Shown one piece after another: positions 12,053 through 24,688 of a DNA stretch of 64,000 bases. This stretch comes from Hydractinia symbiolongicarpus (taxonomy: Eukaryota > Cnidaria > Hydrozoa > Anthoathecata > Hydractiniidae): positions 3,224,001-3,288,000 of the forward strand of contig NC_079879.1 of the NCBI RefSeq assembly GCF_029227915.1, read 5' to 3'. Every line of letters starts with the position of its first letter. Positions within the stretch are counted from its first letter, which is position 1. A program made the position numbers and the translations under genes. Below the pieces are notes generated by a model that did no database searches, was not told the origin of the DNA, and was given only the letters and a program-made list of their open reading frames with translations.

Positions 12053-15000
12053 TTATTCATGACAACATATAAACGTACCATCAGTCTGGCTTTTTCCCTG
12101 TTGTTTTGTTGATTCGTTCTTGTTAGGTGTAGTCTGGCCGGTTGAACTAAAAGTTGCTAACGTCGTTACAATAGCTCGTTTCGGCTTTTTTTTCTCAGGT
12201 GTGGATTTCGTCGATGGAGTCAATATATTCTTTTGATTTACAGTATTAGTCTTTTTCGTTTCGTCGGTGAATGTGGTCAGTGTCGTAACAGAGACTCGTT
12301 TCGGTGCTTTGTGTTCAACTTTACTCGCTGCACCAGATATGTTGGTACAACCAGAAGCTTTATCATCGGCGGGTTTCTCGACAGAAAACGTCTCCAATGT
12401 AGTTACACTGGCACGTTTTGGCGGTTTTGGCGGGGACACAAGTGTCGGCGAAGCAAGACATGTAACAACTTGCGCCCTCTTTGCTGCTTTTGGAGTTGAT
12501 TTTATGTTACTAGGGGACAGCATATTTTTGATATTTTGAGATTTGGATTCTTGCACAACCGAACATTTGACTGCGGGAGATTTAAGTGTATCTGTAATAG
12601 CACAAAACAAAATGGATTTCATTCTTAAGATACGACTACACATTTTTAACACCTTATCGAGTTAATCCAATTTATGTTTCCAAAGGTGATGGAAAAAAAG
12701 AACGAAAACTGGCGTCACAGGGCCAATCATAAGGTTACTGGAATGATCACTAAGATAAGCTTTATTCACCAGTGATTTACATTTAGTCCTCTCAAAGGTA
12801 ATTGCTATAAGAAGCTATCTACTTTCTTTATCGTATTTTCATCAAGTTTTAAAATAGCTTGAAATATGTATTGTGAAAATTGTGAAAATGAGTACATGGA
12901 AAACGTAGTAAATTTTTACCTGGCGCGTTAGATGTTATAACTTTCTTTGGTTCAGAAGAACTTAACGGTGATGTATCTGATGGGCGTTTTCTTTTCCGCA
13001 TGGGCGTCACAAATAATTTTTCTATGGTTGGCTGGTTTCGATCGATGCTTTTCACAGTAGGCGTTTTCTCTTTCTTTTCTTCGCTTCTGGTAGGAGTTGC
13101 TTTTTCTACAAATTCAATTAGAATTTTCAGGAGGCGTTTCTGACGCTCACAAGGAAGATTAAATAAACGCTGCTTTTAGTAAAATCACGGCAACAACAAT
13201 AATAAAGGTATATCTAAGAACGTTAAATGTTAATTGTACATAAGTAGACAAATTACTACCAATACCACAAAACATCAGACAATCAGCAAACAAGAAAATA
13301 AAAAACAATAATTTTTAAATTTCTTATGTTCTTTCACAACTGTAAAGCATCGTGTGTTTTAACAACACACCTTACAAGCAACACTTAGATTAAGATATTT
13401 AATAATATTCAATCTTACGGTTTTCTACAGGCGTTGTTACATCCAATTTCTCGCTCTCCACTTTCTTATTCTCCTTTTTCTTGGTGTCTTTTTTTGCTGC
13501 TTTTCTAATCTGAGCTTGTGTGACCTGGTATTTAATGGGATCGTACAAAATGGGCGTACCCAACTCTCCGTCATCAAACTTTACAAACGAACAGTAACCA
13601 TCTGTGGAAGAGATCACGACGTACTTTCCATCTGAAGACCTAAACAAAAGAGATGAAACTAAAAATACGGTTTTGAACCTCCATTTGCAGTCGAATTTAT
13701 AACTTTTTCTAGCAATCGTAAGCATAAACAAAGAAAAATGTCAGCAGTTACAGATAACATTTAAAGCGTTTTTAATAGAAGTTTACTAAAAACACAGATA
13801 TCTGACAAGGTTTCGACTGTTCGCACACCCATTTTCACACTGATGTCATAGAGTTGCTTTCTTACCACGTGATATCTGTTAACGAGGCGTAATGCATGTT
13901 CGCACAATGCGCAATCGGATGCTCGTGTTGAGTGTCGTAAAATGTAATTGCGTCTAAACTCGCCACAGCGTAAACCATACGATATGGTACTCTACAAAAC
14001 AAAGTTTAATTAACACAGAGTCCAAACAATGAATTACACAATACTAACGCTTTTTCTCCATTTGACTCCATTTAACTAAATTAGAGATTTTGTCCAAGTT
14101 CGCGAGCGCTAACAAGAATTTCCAAAAATCTTGTTAATAATATAATAAAAATATCACGAAATTTTCGTGAGATTTTTGCGCTCGAGGAAAAAATGCAGTT
14201 GAATGAAATAGAGCCTGAAGTCTCTGACTGTTGAAGTGTCCATTTTTGATTAAAGTTGCGCAAAAATAACCATTTATAAGCATTTGGATTTCTGTTTCTT
14301 TATCCTAACAAGTGTTGAAATGTAATTATTCAAACCCAAACATTTAAATAAAAAAATTAAACTGTAGTTTTTATTTAAGAATACATAGGCATGAGTACAA
14401 AATAAACATTATTGCTTGCTTTTAAAATGTTGCCTATTCGTGTTGGATAACTCAACATTTTTCTGAGCTAATGTATACTGGTTCATGTTAAAAAGATGAT
14501 CATCAAAATCAATCATATTTTTTTCATTGTTGGTACATTGTCCTTACTTAAAATATTCATTGTTTTCTTTAATAGGTGTAAAATTTTCTTTATCTTCGCG
14601 TAACTCGTACACAATAGGTGAACATTTGACAGCAACCGTAGCTTTCTTACTGCCAGGTAAGTGGCGTATTGGCCTAAAATCAACAAAAAAACAGGTACTA
14701 TGGTATATATATTCACATCACACAAGTTTAATTTTGCTTAAAATATGCTTATGATATGTTACAGTTTATACACTTAGAGCAAGGAGGTTTAAAGAGAGAA
14801 ACCTCCTTGCTTAAAGCTACCGTAAATACTCAACGAACCCTCCCAGGGCTTATTTGTAAGATATGATTTTAAGAAAAGATGACATGCTTCGGGGTAAATG
14901 CGTGGGTTACAATGTAAGATTAATCTTTCCGAAGACTAGTTTTACGAAGGAAGGACTGTTCACGATATGATCAAAAAGAAATAAATAGCTGAAAATATAG

Positions 15001-18000
15001 TAGTACGATGTATTGAAATATACAAGTTACGAGAAAATGACAATAAGATATTTTCACACTTTTCACGAATTTTGCGGATAGTAGAATTTTCGCGCAGATT
15101 TTTGCGAATAGTATCTTTCGTTATTTTTCGATTTAATTCCGTAAAAATAAAAAAAAGTCGCGAGGTTAATCTCGTGACTAATTAGTTCCTTAAGGATATG
15201 ATGTCGTGTTTCTTACCACTTATAATGTCCTCTTGCAAATACATAAGTTGTTTTTTTCGGTTTTTGTTCTCCATCACACAAACCAGCTAAAGAAATAACC
15301 AAAAAGTAGAAAAAGTATATAGTAACGCAAATTTTAACTTTTGGAGATTCTATTTTAATGGCTCGCTCTTCATTCCTTCTAATTGTAACTATTACTTGCA
15401 AATGATAGATTTAAAATATGTTAGATACAAGTAATCGGCCTTAAACTATATTAAAAGTGCGCCGAAGTTGGGATTCGAACCTGCAACCTTTTACAATTCG
15501 AATACTCTACCATAATATAAAAACCATGTCCTTCGATAGTGCAAAAAGCGTTATGAATCAACGCAACATTTAACAACTGGAATGATCTCAAACACCTAAA
15601 CTTTTGTACCTGGCAAAAACAAGAAAGAACCATCCGGCGAGAATGTACATCTTCGAAAGAATGACTGCATTGTTTCATCCATGAACATTCGGGAGTATTT
15701 AGATTTTGTTAACTAAGATTTAATAATATACAAATTAGAACTATTTATTAACGTTCCAGGTGTATGCCACTGTCAAGGTTTTTCAGGTCTATGATTAAGT
15801 TTTAGTTATAACTTTAAGGTTCTTAAGCATACAGTTACATGGAAAATACCCAGGTACAACTAATATTCATAAAAACAACCGAAAAACGTATAAAAAGGTA
15901 AAAAAAGTATTAACAAGACTACAAACATAACGGATTTCTTAGAAGTCCATGCATCACAATTACAAAAGTTTTCCTCAAGAGACTAATAGATATTTAGGTT
16001 AGCCACTATTTCTAGAGTAAAGTTTGAGGAAATTTAATGAGAATATTCAAGCATTTTTAAGAAGATGATATTTGTTAGAAAAAAATGAGGGCATTTCTAT
16101 ATTTTTCTAAAGAAATTGAGAAGATTTAAGAAGATTTTAAAGGTAACGCAATTGGAGCAGTTTTAAGGGGACTTTTAAAAGTTTAACAAGGGGTGAAAAT
16201 CCTGATATTTAATATTTGATATTCATTCAGGTATTTAAGTCACGTAGGTTGATATTAATGTTTTAAGTTTTCAAGGTTTTTAGGGTCGCCTTGTTTGTAT
16301 TCAGACTTTTATCCGGTAGATTTTCTTCAGAATTTAGTTGATAAATTTCTGAAGTGAATGTGAAGTAAGAATATTTATTTTCTAACAAATAAATCACTAT
16401 ATAGCTGCTAGTGAATAAAGTGCGGATGACAATCTGCAATAAGCTTCGTTGTAAGTAACAATTATTAACTTTTAGTATTGCAGCTAGTATTTATTTGTCA
16501 CAAAATTCAGAAAATTTACTATGAGGTTAGTCGCAAACGTTGCTAATATTTTGTTGAAAGTCACACACTATTTTTCGTGGTAATAATTATCATATTCTCA
16601 CCATTTTTTATTATTTTGATTCTATATAAAGGGTATGCCAGTAAAATATTATTCACATACGTCCTGCAGTGGTATACTATATTCGTATATGCAAGGATGC
16701 AGCAGTATGTTAATTGTTAACTTGAATAAAATAAGCTCAAATATCCTACCTGGCCATTCTTTTTATACACGGTTGTGTTTTTGTGAATATTATGCATGCA
16801 CCTGTGACTTGTGGTTTGGTACAAACGACAAGATCTAAAAATAAAGTACAGCATAAGTGATTTTGGCACGTGTGCAACAGAAAGTGAACGTCAAGTGTTT
16901 TAGATGTGATTTTATTCAGTTTCTCTATATTGGTCAACTTCTTATTAGATTTGTTATATGTTATCAATAGCACGCATTGATTAATCAACTGTGTGTTGAG
17001 GAGTGCACGGCTCTCCTCAAAAGATGATGTAAGATGATTGCTTATATGGTCGGATGTCAGAAAAGAAAACACTAACTTATTTTATAATGCTGAAAAGTAT
17101 CATGTCTAGCTTATGACATGTCTAGACAACTACACTGGTAAAACCGCAAATGTAATTAGATTGGATGTTTTTTTAGGTAATACATATTTCTAGGCTTTTA
17201 AGAGATACAACTTCAGGGTTAATAAATGTTTATCTAACTCTGTTGGTTTTTATTGACTTTACATTTCTTGCTATGTTCAGGGCGTTTTTAACAGTGTTGT
17301 TCATCCAATAAGAACGGTTATTAAAGGAGTTTAAAGGAGTTTAAAATTATTAACTTGTAGTTGGTTTTAATAAATTATTAATAAAAATATTGCTAACCTG
17401 TCACTTGAATGGGTGGCAACATAAAAGTTGCGTGGATCCCAACATACACCTTGTACGTAATGCTTGTGATCAGTTAATATTTTTTGACTTTGACCTAACA
17501 AAAAGCAAATGTTGGTGTTATTTCTTTTACTGCAAACTAAACATGTGTCTCTCTACAAACACTCTTTAAAGCATTTCCTATGGAATACATTATTAAAAAA
17601 TTATTCTAAAAGTATAATTGGTAAAGATCATGATTCGACCAGCATCTGATCTATATGTTATTACACCTAGAAACTTGCATTATCACAGAGCTAAACTCGT
17701 CTTAAGGTATGCAGAAAATATTTTTGCACAAAAAAGCAAATGTTTCATTTATTTTCATTGGTTAAAATGCAACCTCACAGAGTAAATCACTATTTTATGC
17801 TGACCGGTCAACGACTATGTTATGTTTGTAATAACTACATACCTTTTACAGCATCCCATAATATGGCACTATTATCTACAGAGCCTGATATAAGCTTTGT
17901 ACTATCAGGAGACCATGCTAAGTCGTACACATCTTCAATGTGACCCCTAAAAAAGTTTTAGGTGTAGTTGAGAGACGGTTGTGCTTTGTGAAGTTCACTT

Positions 18001-21000
18001 TAAACAATAACACACAACATTCATACACAATAAGAAAACCATGTTCTTTCACTTTGAAACATATCTGCCATATGGACATCCCTTTAAAAAGGAACATCTT
18101 TCGAAAAGTTTATTCCAGAGGGTTTTCGTTCTTATTTTTTCCATACCTTAACATTTTATGAACCATCCAAGATTCTTTATTAACAATACCATTGTCCTCA
18201 AAAATGTCAGGAGAGCATTTTTCATTTTCATTTAATTTCCACAAAATGATTGTACCATCTAATAACAAAATTTAAAATAAAAAACATTTTTTCGAATTTT
18301 AAAAGGTTTTAAAGAATCTTCTGCATACTTACCATCACCTGCTGAAGCAAGAAATTTTCCTAAAAAATTGAAAAATATATATTAAATTGTAATGTTCATT
18401 ATTATATATCAATTCAGAACATAACCTGAAGGAACATAAAAAATAAAAAAATTTATACAAAAGAAACAAAAAGAAATAATGGTTAAAATCAATAGATGAT
18501 GGCAGAGAACAGCATTGTTGAACAAGAAAAACACTGTATTTGATTTTCAAGAATTCATATCATAAAGTTAATTTGCAAAACTTCCAGCAAAACCAAGGGC
18601 AGGTCTTACTTTTATTTCTCATATACTATGTCTTACAGGAGAGAGTGAAAAATTTGACAAGTATATCATCTAGGCTTTCTTTTTGATATGATATATACAG
18701 CACGTAAAATAAATATTTGACGACTGCCGGTCATACTGACCGCCAAAGATCCAAAACAGGTGGTCAAATTGAATTTTTAGGCGGTCAAAAAATATATGCG
18801 ATTCCTTGCGCAACAGTTTTAATTATGAAATTTGGTTCCACCCAGATGTAAGAAAGTTAAAAAGCCCTGGGTTCAAACTTTTCTCTCTATTAAAAAATAA
18901 ATAAACAAGCGGCGAAGCCTTTTATTTGTAGTCACAATGGTAGCATTTTAGTTAGCTATCAACGAAAGGTAAAAAAATCAAAAGAAATGTACATATATGA
19001 ATCAAAGGGAAATAAAAGTGAAGCGAGATATTTAGATTATTATCTATTCTTAACAAAAGATACAGAACAGAAACGATCGCCGATCAGTCTGACCACTCTC
19101 AACATGATCCTGATGGTCAATCAACAAAATTTGTCGGTCAGTGACCGTTGACCGGCCGTTATTTTTAGCACTGATATACAATGATAGGATTTGTATGCGG
19201 TTTTTTATCAATATTGCAGTAATTTTAAAGTTCCAAATGAGCATAGTTTTTCTTTCACCACTTGCCCAGGAACTACTTACTGAACTTTAAATGTATAGAT
19301 CAAACAAAACAAACCAATTCATTTGAAAGAAAAGGTTTACAAATGCTTGTTTAGTTTATATACATCAACATCAGCAGGACAATGAACAATGTGTCATTTA
19401 ATATGGCCTGCATTATCAAATTTTTATGCAGAAACTTTAGTTGTACAATAATAGCCTTTACTATTTATGTTTAAATGATTAATTCATTGTGCAATAACGG
19501 AATAAGAACAAAAGAGAATGATTGGAGAACCACGATGTTGTCAACTAGAAACTGATAGGTACAAACCCCATGTATTCTGCATCTAATATATAAGTAAGAA
19601 TACATAAAATTTTATGTGATAAGATTTTTTTTTAACCCCAGAGAATTATTAAAAGCATGATTAAGGTTTTCTTTAGAAGTAAACATTTATTTCCTAGGTG
19701 GTCATTCTTTTTTTATATTGCTCTAAAACAACAGATTTAATGTTTTTTATCTGAATTTCCCTTGGGTTATAAAACACATTTAAAGCTACAGGTGTAGCCA
19801 ACATTTTAAACATCACATTTGACTATTGTAAATATTTGTAGGGTATATATGTCAAAATATTTCTGAAGTTTTGCCCAAAATTTTTTAAGTTTTCTAGGTT
19901 CCTTCTACCTTGTAGAACACTGACCCTTAAAACTTGTAACATAAAAAAAACTTTGCTGGTTCTCTTTACCTAGATTAGAGTTTCAAAAATTTGTTCTTGC
20001 CTTACCATTTGGTGAAAATCGTACAACATTTACTGGTTTTGCGTGACGATCAAGATTTGCAAGAAATTCTATTCCAATACTAATATCATCATCTGCCTTT
20101 TCTTTGATTCTCCAAATCTAAACAATAAAAATTGCTTAGTAGAAAAGATAAATGTTTTTTTAAAAGGGTTTTAGCTTAAAATACACAACAGGCCTTGCCA
20201 TGAGTCGTGAGCAATTGCTCGCGCCCACGTAGTGCTCGCGTAAATGCTCGTTAACCGAGCATTCTATTTCTCGCGTAAATATTAACATTTTGAGATAAGT
20301 GAAAACGTTTTTCTCAAGAATTCATTGGTCTGTACTGTCGTTTTCATAAATTTATTGTTTATTTTTCAGCAAATAGAAAAAAATATGCTTTGTTTTCAAA
20401 TTAAAAAAAATCTTTATCTGCATGGTTTAAATAAAACTTCAGGTACATAAAATTTATACAGAAAAAAAAAATTATACCGCACGTGGATTTCGTTTTTAAA
20501 ATTGTTTGAATAACAGTTGCGGCATAAAGAAAATAATCCATTAAATTTGGACCTGCTATGGTTTCCAATTGTTTCGTCAAATGAAGAAATTATCTACAAT
20601 TAAATCCATGATAAATTGTCTGTTCCGCCTGTAAGTGCAGTTTTGCAGACTTGCGTCATCCGTGCTTCGTCGGCGTTTACCTCCGCATTAGTTAAGAACC
20701 GCATGGCTGGATTTCTTGTGTAAGACCTGGTTACCAACGACGAAGGGGCCAGGCAAAAGAGATTTATGTCTACATAGTTTTTTAACTAAGTCAGGAGTCG
20801 GTGAATTAGCTAGGATGGTCAGGTTGGCTATGAATAGGCTTGCTCGTGGATTTCAAGGACCAGGACTATTCAATAATTCTGAGATCTAAAAGTGTCCGAC
20901 CAAGACGGAAATCTATCGGACGTTTTAACCGATGAAAGTTCTAAGCAAGCCACGGACATGTCCGACCAAACTGGAAATGTGGCAGGCATTTTAATCACAC

Positions 21001-21542
21001 GCCTGAAACGATTTAGGTGTGTGCCAAGGCGCACGCCTCTCCTGAAAAAGATGCCCTGAGAGACTAAATGTAAAGTTTTTTTAGCGAAAAATATGGCGAG
21101 CAAAATTGCTCGCGTGGACACTCTGACGCGAGCAATTAATTGCACGGGAGGTTATTTGCTCATGGCAAGGCCTGCACAAACTTGTTGTTAACACAAAAAT
21201 AAAAATCTGATCAAAGATAATTTTTTTACCAGAGAAATTAAAAACCCACAGAAATTGGTATTACCATTAACATATCACTGACTTTCATGTTGTCAATTAT
21301 CTTTTCTTCAGATATCACATGATTTTATACCAACAAACAATTTTTTTTAAAAAAATGTCACGTAAAACAGTGAAAAATTACATTTTCGTGCAAATCTAGC
21401 TCTAAAGTAGAGAAAATTAACACATTACCTTAACAGTGAAGTCAGCACCACATGACGCCAATTTCCATGTTTGAGGGCAAAAATCAACACTGAAAATTGG
21501 TTCCTTTTGGTGCCACGATATTTCTGGAGTGAAAAGTTTCAT
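12053..21542 (-). CDS. CHAF1B: Chromatin assembly factor 1 subunit B (CAF-1 p60), WD40 protein
   Basis: Fourteen phase-compatible exons: 21542-21429, 20117-20006, 18359-18333, 18258-18147, 17946-17843, 17494-17398, 16834-16750, 15712-15610, 15286-15217, 14673-14548, 13991-13866, 13639-13419, 13105-12920, 12591-12053. They total 2022 bp, 673 aa. CAF-1 p60 forms the replication-coupled H3-H4 chaperone and binds ASF1. The N terminus [20 protein letters not shown] matches the family start. WD40 blades follow ([50 protein letters not shown]), as does the p60 segment [20 protein letters not shown]. The C-terminal tail is basic and Ser/Thr-rich, with four KR-x-x-VTTL-like repeats in the last exon that may be ASF1-contacting B-domain-like motifs (inference). 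It is somewhat longer than the human protein (about 560 aa). The smallest exon is 27 bp. Confidence 0.93.
14778..14811. repeat. Perfect 13 bp inverted repeat in a CHAF1B intron
   Basis: AGCAAGGAGGTTT and its exact complement are separated by an 8-base loop. It lies in the intron between CHAF1B exons 9 and 10. It could fold as a short hairpin; no function is evident. Confidence 0.5.
15460..15540 (-). repeat. tRNA-like relic (tRNA pseudogene or SINE head)
   Basis: Read on the minus strand, this has a B-box (GGTTCGAATCC), a 3' acceptor-like CTTCGGCGC and an A-box-like TATGGTAGAG. The 5' acceptor half is not recognisable and the cloverleaf does not close, so I do not call a functional tRNA. It lies in the CHAF1B intron between exons 8 and 9. 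Confidence 0.45.
18698..19173. mobile_element. Non-autonomous DNA transposon with GGTCA-rich subterminal repeats
   Basis: The ends are imperfect inverted repeats (CAGCACGTAAAATAA at the left; complement CAGTGCTAAAAATAA at the right). Multiple GGTCA/TGACC words follow near both ends (gccggtcatactgaccgcc; gtcggtcagtgaccg). CAG termini and clustered subterminal motifs suggest a hAT-like element, but no 8 bp duplication is clear and no transposase is present. It lies in CHAF1B intron 2. Confidence 0.5.
20189..21174. mobile_element. 986 bp DNA transposon with CAGGCCTTGCCATGAG termini
   Basis: The 16 bp start CAGGCCTTGCCATGAG is repeated as an exact inverted copy at the end (ctcatggcaaggcctg). Subterminal gcgagcaatt/aattgctcgcg words occur on both sides. 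The flanks share CACAA (20184-20188 and 21175-21179), a probable 5 bp target duplication. No transposase domain is recognised inside. It sits in CHAF1B intron 1. Confidence 0.7.
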
Positions 21543-21659
21543 ATCAAGATCTAAAATTACAGGACAAAAAAAACTGTTAAAACTGAATGGTAAATCTCCT
21601 ATATATCTAAATCCTTTTTTTCTCGTGGCAAACACAGTATAAGTCATAATCTTCAAAGC

Positions 21660-23800
21660 TATGCAGGGCTAATGGCCTAATGGCCTTATCTCTAGACTTT
21701 GATACCTAGTTCCTTAATCTACTCTGATGTCAATTTATTATGCATTGTTCTCTTTACACCTTTCTTATGCCTGTCAAGTATGAGGACAAATTCTGAACTG
21801 TCATACCATTAATTTCTTTAAACTGCAAAAGAGTTGTGTCAGACTGTTTAATTGTTCCAGATTTGACTTGCCTTTTTCTCCCCTTTTCTTTGACTCGAAA
21901 ATTCTAAAACTTTCTGACCTTAGCTACAATATCTTACTTGTTTGAAAAAATTTTAAAAATCTCTTTCTCCTCCTAACATTGCTAATAGCTTCAACCTTCC
22001 CTTTTACACAAATCTTCATGTCAGCCAAATTGCAGAACAACTAAATAAAGGTTAGACTCAGTTGTTTATTAATCTATTGCTCATTGGAACGAGTTGTATC
22101 TGTCTTCTCCAGGCCAGGATCTTGCCTCAGTTATAAAAAATCGCCATAGTCAAGCCTAAGTCCATAACTTGGAAACGAGGTAGTGATGTCAGTTCTTTTT
22201 TTACCGCATGGGTAACTAAGGCCCACCTGGGACTAAATTGGGTAAGTTTCTCTGAACTTGTTTTGAAACGGATGGGTTTAAAAAAAAATTTTAAAACAAA
22301 GTATTTCTGTAACCATTTGTCATGTTTGTGGCGAACTATCCATTTTAGAAATGCAACATAAAAACATTGCCCATCTTTTTACATTAGTGATCAACTTTAC
22401 ACAGCAGCTCAGTTTTGCAAAGGCATTTTTCACATTTTATTAGTTTTGCATATGAAGGATCCCTTATAACTCATCCCCAAAATAGTCAGTTCAGGATTCA
22501 AAAAGGGAAACCACTACCCATCTGGGAAGCGGTTTCCCATTTGGGAAACTTCACGGTTTTCCATTAGGAAAACAGTTACCCTAAACAGGCCAGAAATACG
22601 GCAATGGTTTCCCATTTAAGGAAACCACCAAAATAAAAAGGAATCTGCGCACGAGCTGCTTAAGAAGCGCACTACAAATTTTTAACCAATAGAAAGGGAA
22701 TATCTTCCCGCAAATTTTCAGCGAAGGAAAAAAAATTATGGTAGCCTCTTTCCCCAATTCCATAAAATGGTTCTGAGAATGGGTAAAGGTTTCCCAAAGG
22801 AGAAACCCAAATTAAAATCTAATTTAAGAATTTAAAAATTTAAAAAACAGTTTCCTATATGGGAAGCCATTTCCCTATATGACATGGGAATTTCCCTATA
22901 AAACATGGGAAACCGTTTCCCTTTTAGTGTCATATCCCGAACTGATAGCAAAAATGCCTTTTTACATAGTTAACTATACACTGCCATTACTTATTGAAGG
23001 TCCTCACGTTCTCAGCAGGGCAAAGCTAGCTACGTAACAGAGAAACAGAAATATTTTCCCTGGGTAGCAATAATACAAACATAAAAGATAAAGTTGTAAA
23101 GTCGTTCTCTTCTTTGACACTCTGCGTTTAACCTACCTAGCTAAAGCTTACTTTGCACTTTGTTTATGTTTTCCACCCGCCATTTTTTCGTTTCCCGCGT
23201 CAGAAGTTTACAAAGTGGACATATCTCGGGTGTCACAAAGCCGAGAACCAAGCACGTTGGCAATGACTTTATTTAGCACCGGGCACAAACGTTGGTATGG
23301 TTTCTTCAGTTTTAGTGTGTGAAAAATATTTTATTTTCTTACGAAGAAATAAAACAATTCATAAAATTGGAAACCGTAAACCCTTGACCTTATCTTTCAT
23401 CTCTCCTTAAACTGCTACCTCGTACTGTGTAGCACTTTCTGTCGCATTTGCGAAGTTGCAGTAAAGATATAGAGTCCAGAGGAGATTAGGTTGGTTAATT
23501 GCGCCAATACGTACAAATAAAATTTCAGTTTTTTCTAAATTCGGTTCAATGACATGTCAAAAGAAAGTGCATTCCAGGAGTTTTCCAGCATGTAAACGAT
23601 TTGCATAACCTGGCGACTAAAAAAACTTAAACAATATTCAAAAATAATTTCTTACAGCAAGAATTCTTGCCATTTTTGAACTTTCCATGAGTTGCTTTAG
23701 GAATATATTTCATTTCCAGGTGTTTCAAGGATAGTAGCTGGAGATTGGATCTACCTCTCACTGGACAAAAAAAGTTGGAAAAAACGAGACGCTTAAAAGA
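21660..23800. other. Upstream region of CHAF1B
   Basis: About 2 kb 5' of the CHAF1B start codon. It contains the palindrome-rich element at 22487-22944. Promoter elements and any 5' UTR exon cannot be placed from sequence alone. No other gene is seen. Confidence 0.5.
22487..22944. mobile_element. 458 bp MITE-like element with internal GGTTTCCC palindromes
   Basis: The ends match as an inverted repeat (CAGTTCAGGAT and the complement of atcccgaactg, each followed inward by AAAGGGAAAC). Inside, GGTTTCCC/GGGAAACC words recur about ten times in both orientations, several as near-perfect palindromes. It lies upstream of CHAF1B. Confidence 0.55.
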
Positions 23801-24072
23801 TCAACTGTGATTTCTCGATTTTAACGCGTATTCTAATTTAACACGTAGCCTGATTTTTGCGAAAAATCGTAATTAATTTTGTTTTAATTATTAATATACA
23901 GATGGGGGTACGAGGACAGTTTGGTGCGTAGCAAAAATTCCAAGTAATTAATTTTCCTCTAATTTTTACACGTAGTCAAGCCTTGGACATGGAAACTTAG
24001 ACAAACAAGGAAAATTCTTTTTTTAATCTACTTTATTTTTTTTCAAACGACACACAAAATTCACAAACTTAA

Positions 24073-24688
24073 TTACAAATCAAACGGATCTTCGTCATCT
24101 ACCGATTCTTCCTCTAAATTTACCAATGCATTTACCATGGACTTCTGATAGAAATCATTATTTCTGACTTTTTGAGGATCTGATGTTGTGATCCCGTACA
24201 CCTCATACGATTTTCGAACCATGGTGACATTGGAAGAAAGATTCTCATATGCCGCCTTAACTCAATAGACCATTTGTTGTCGTGTGAGAGTTGGGATTTT
24301 GAAATTTGGATCTTCTTTTGAACCAGGAAATTTTTCGATAACATTCGAAATGTAATTCACCCAGCACTTTCTGAATACAGCCTTACAGGGCCTGTTCAAA
24401 CAAACATCCATTGGCTGACATTTCAACGTACAACCAGCTGGTTTAGACAGTGTATCGCAATCTTCCTTTAAGAGCTGATTTGGTAAGGTGAGCTGCAAAC
24501 GCATCGAATGTTAACAACGAATTTTCGAAACCCAGCATTTTAGATTCAGCATGCACGTGTTTCAGCCAATTTTCATCAACCCAAACCTTCATCAACTCGT
24601 CATTCATCCAGACTTTTTCCTGAGTTTTAACAATAAATCCAGTAGGGATGCTGAGATCTTTAATAGTTTTATCAGTTTTTTTCCTTAA
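24073..24688 (-). pseudogene. pogo-like transposase, C-terminal part (broken)
   Basis: It resumes on the minus strand at KTDKTIKDLSIPTGF, then EKVWMNDELMKVWVDENW. It contains the second catalytic aspartate in LLTFDAFAAHLT and the third in LKCQPMDVCLNRPCK. A stop follows TRQQMVY, with further coding-like sequence down to EDPFDL and TAA at 24073-24075. Relative to a normal DDE_1 protein, roughly 20 residues between the two parts are missing and replaced by the insert. Confidence 0.7.
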
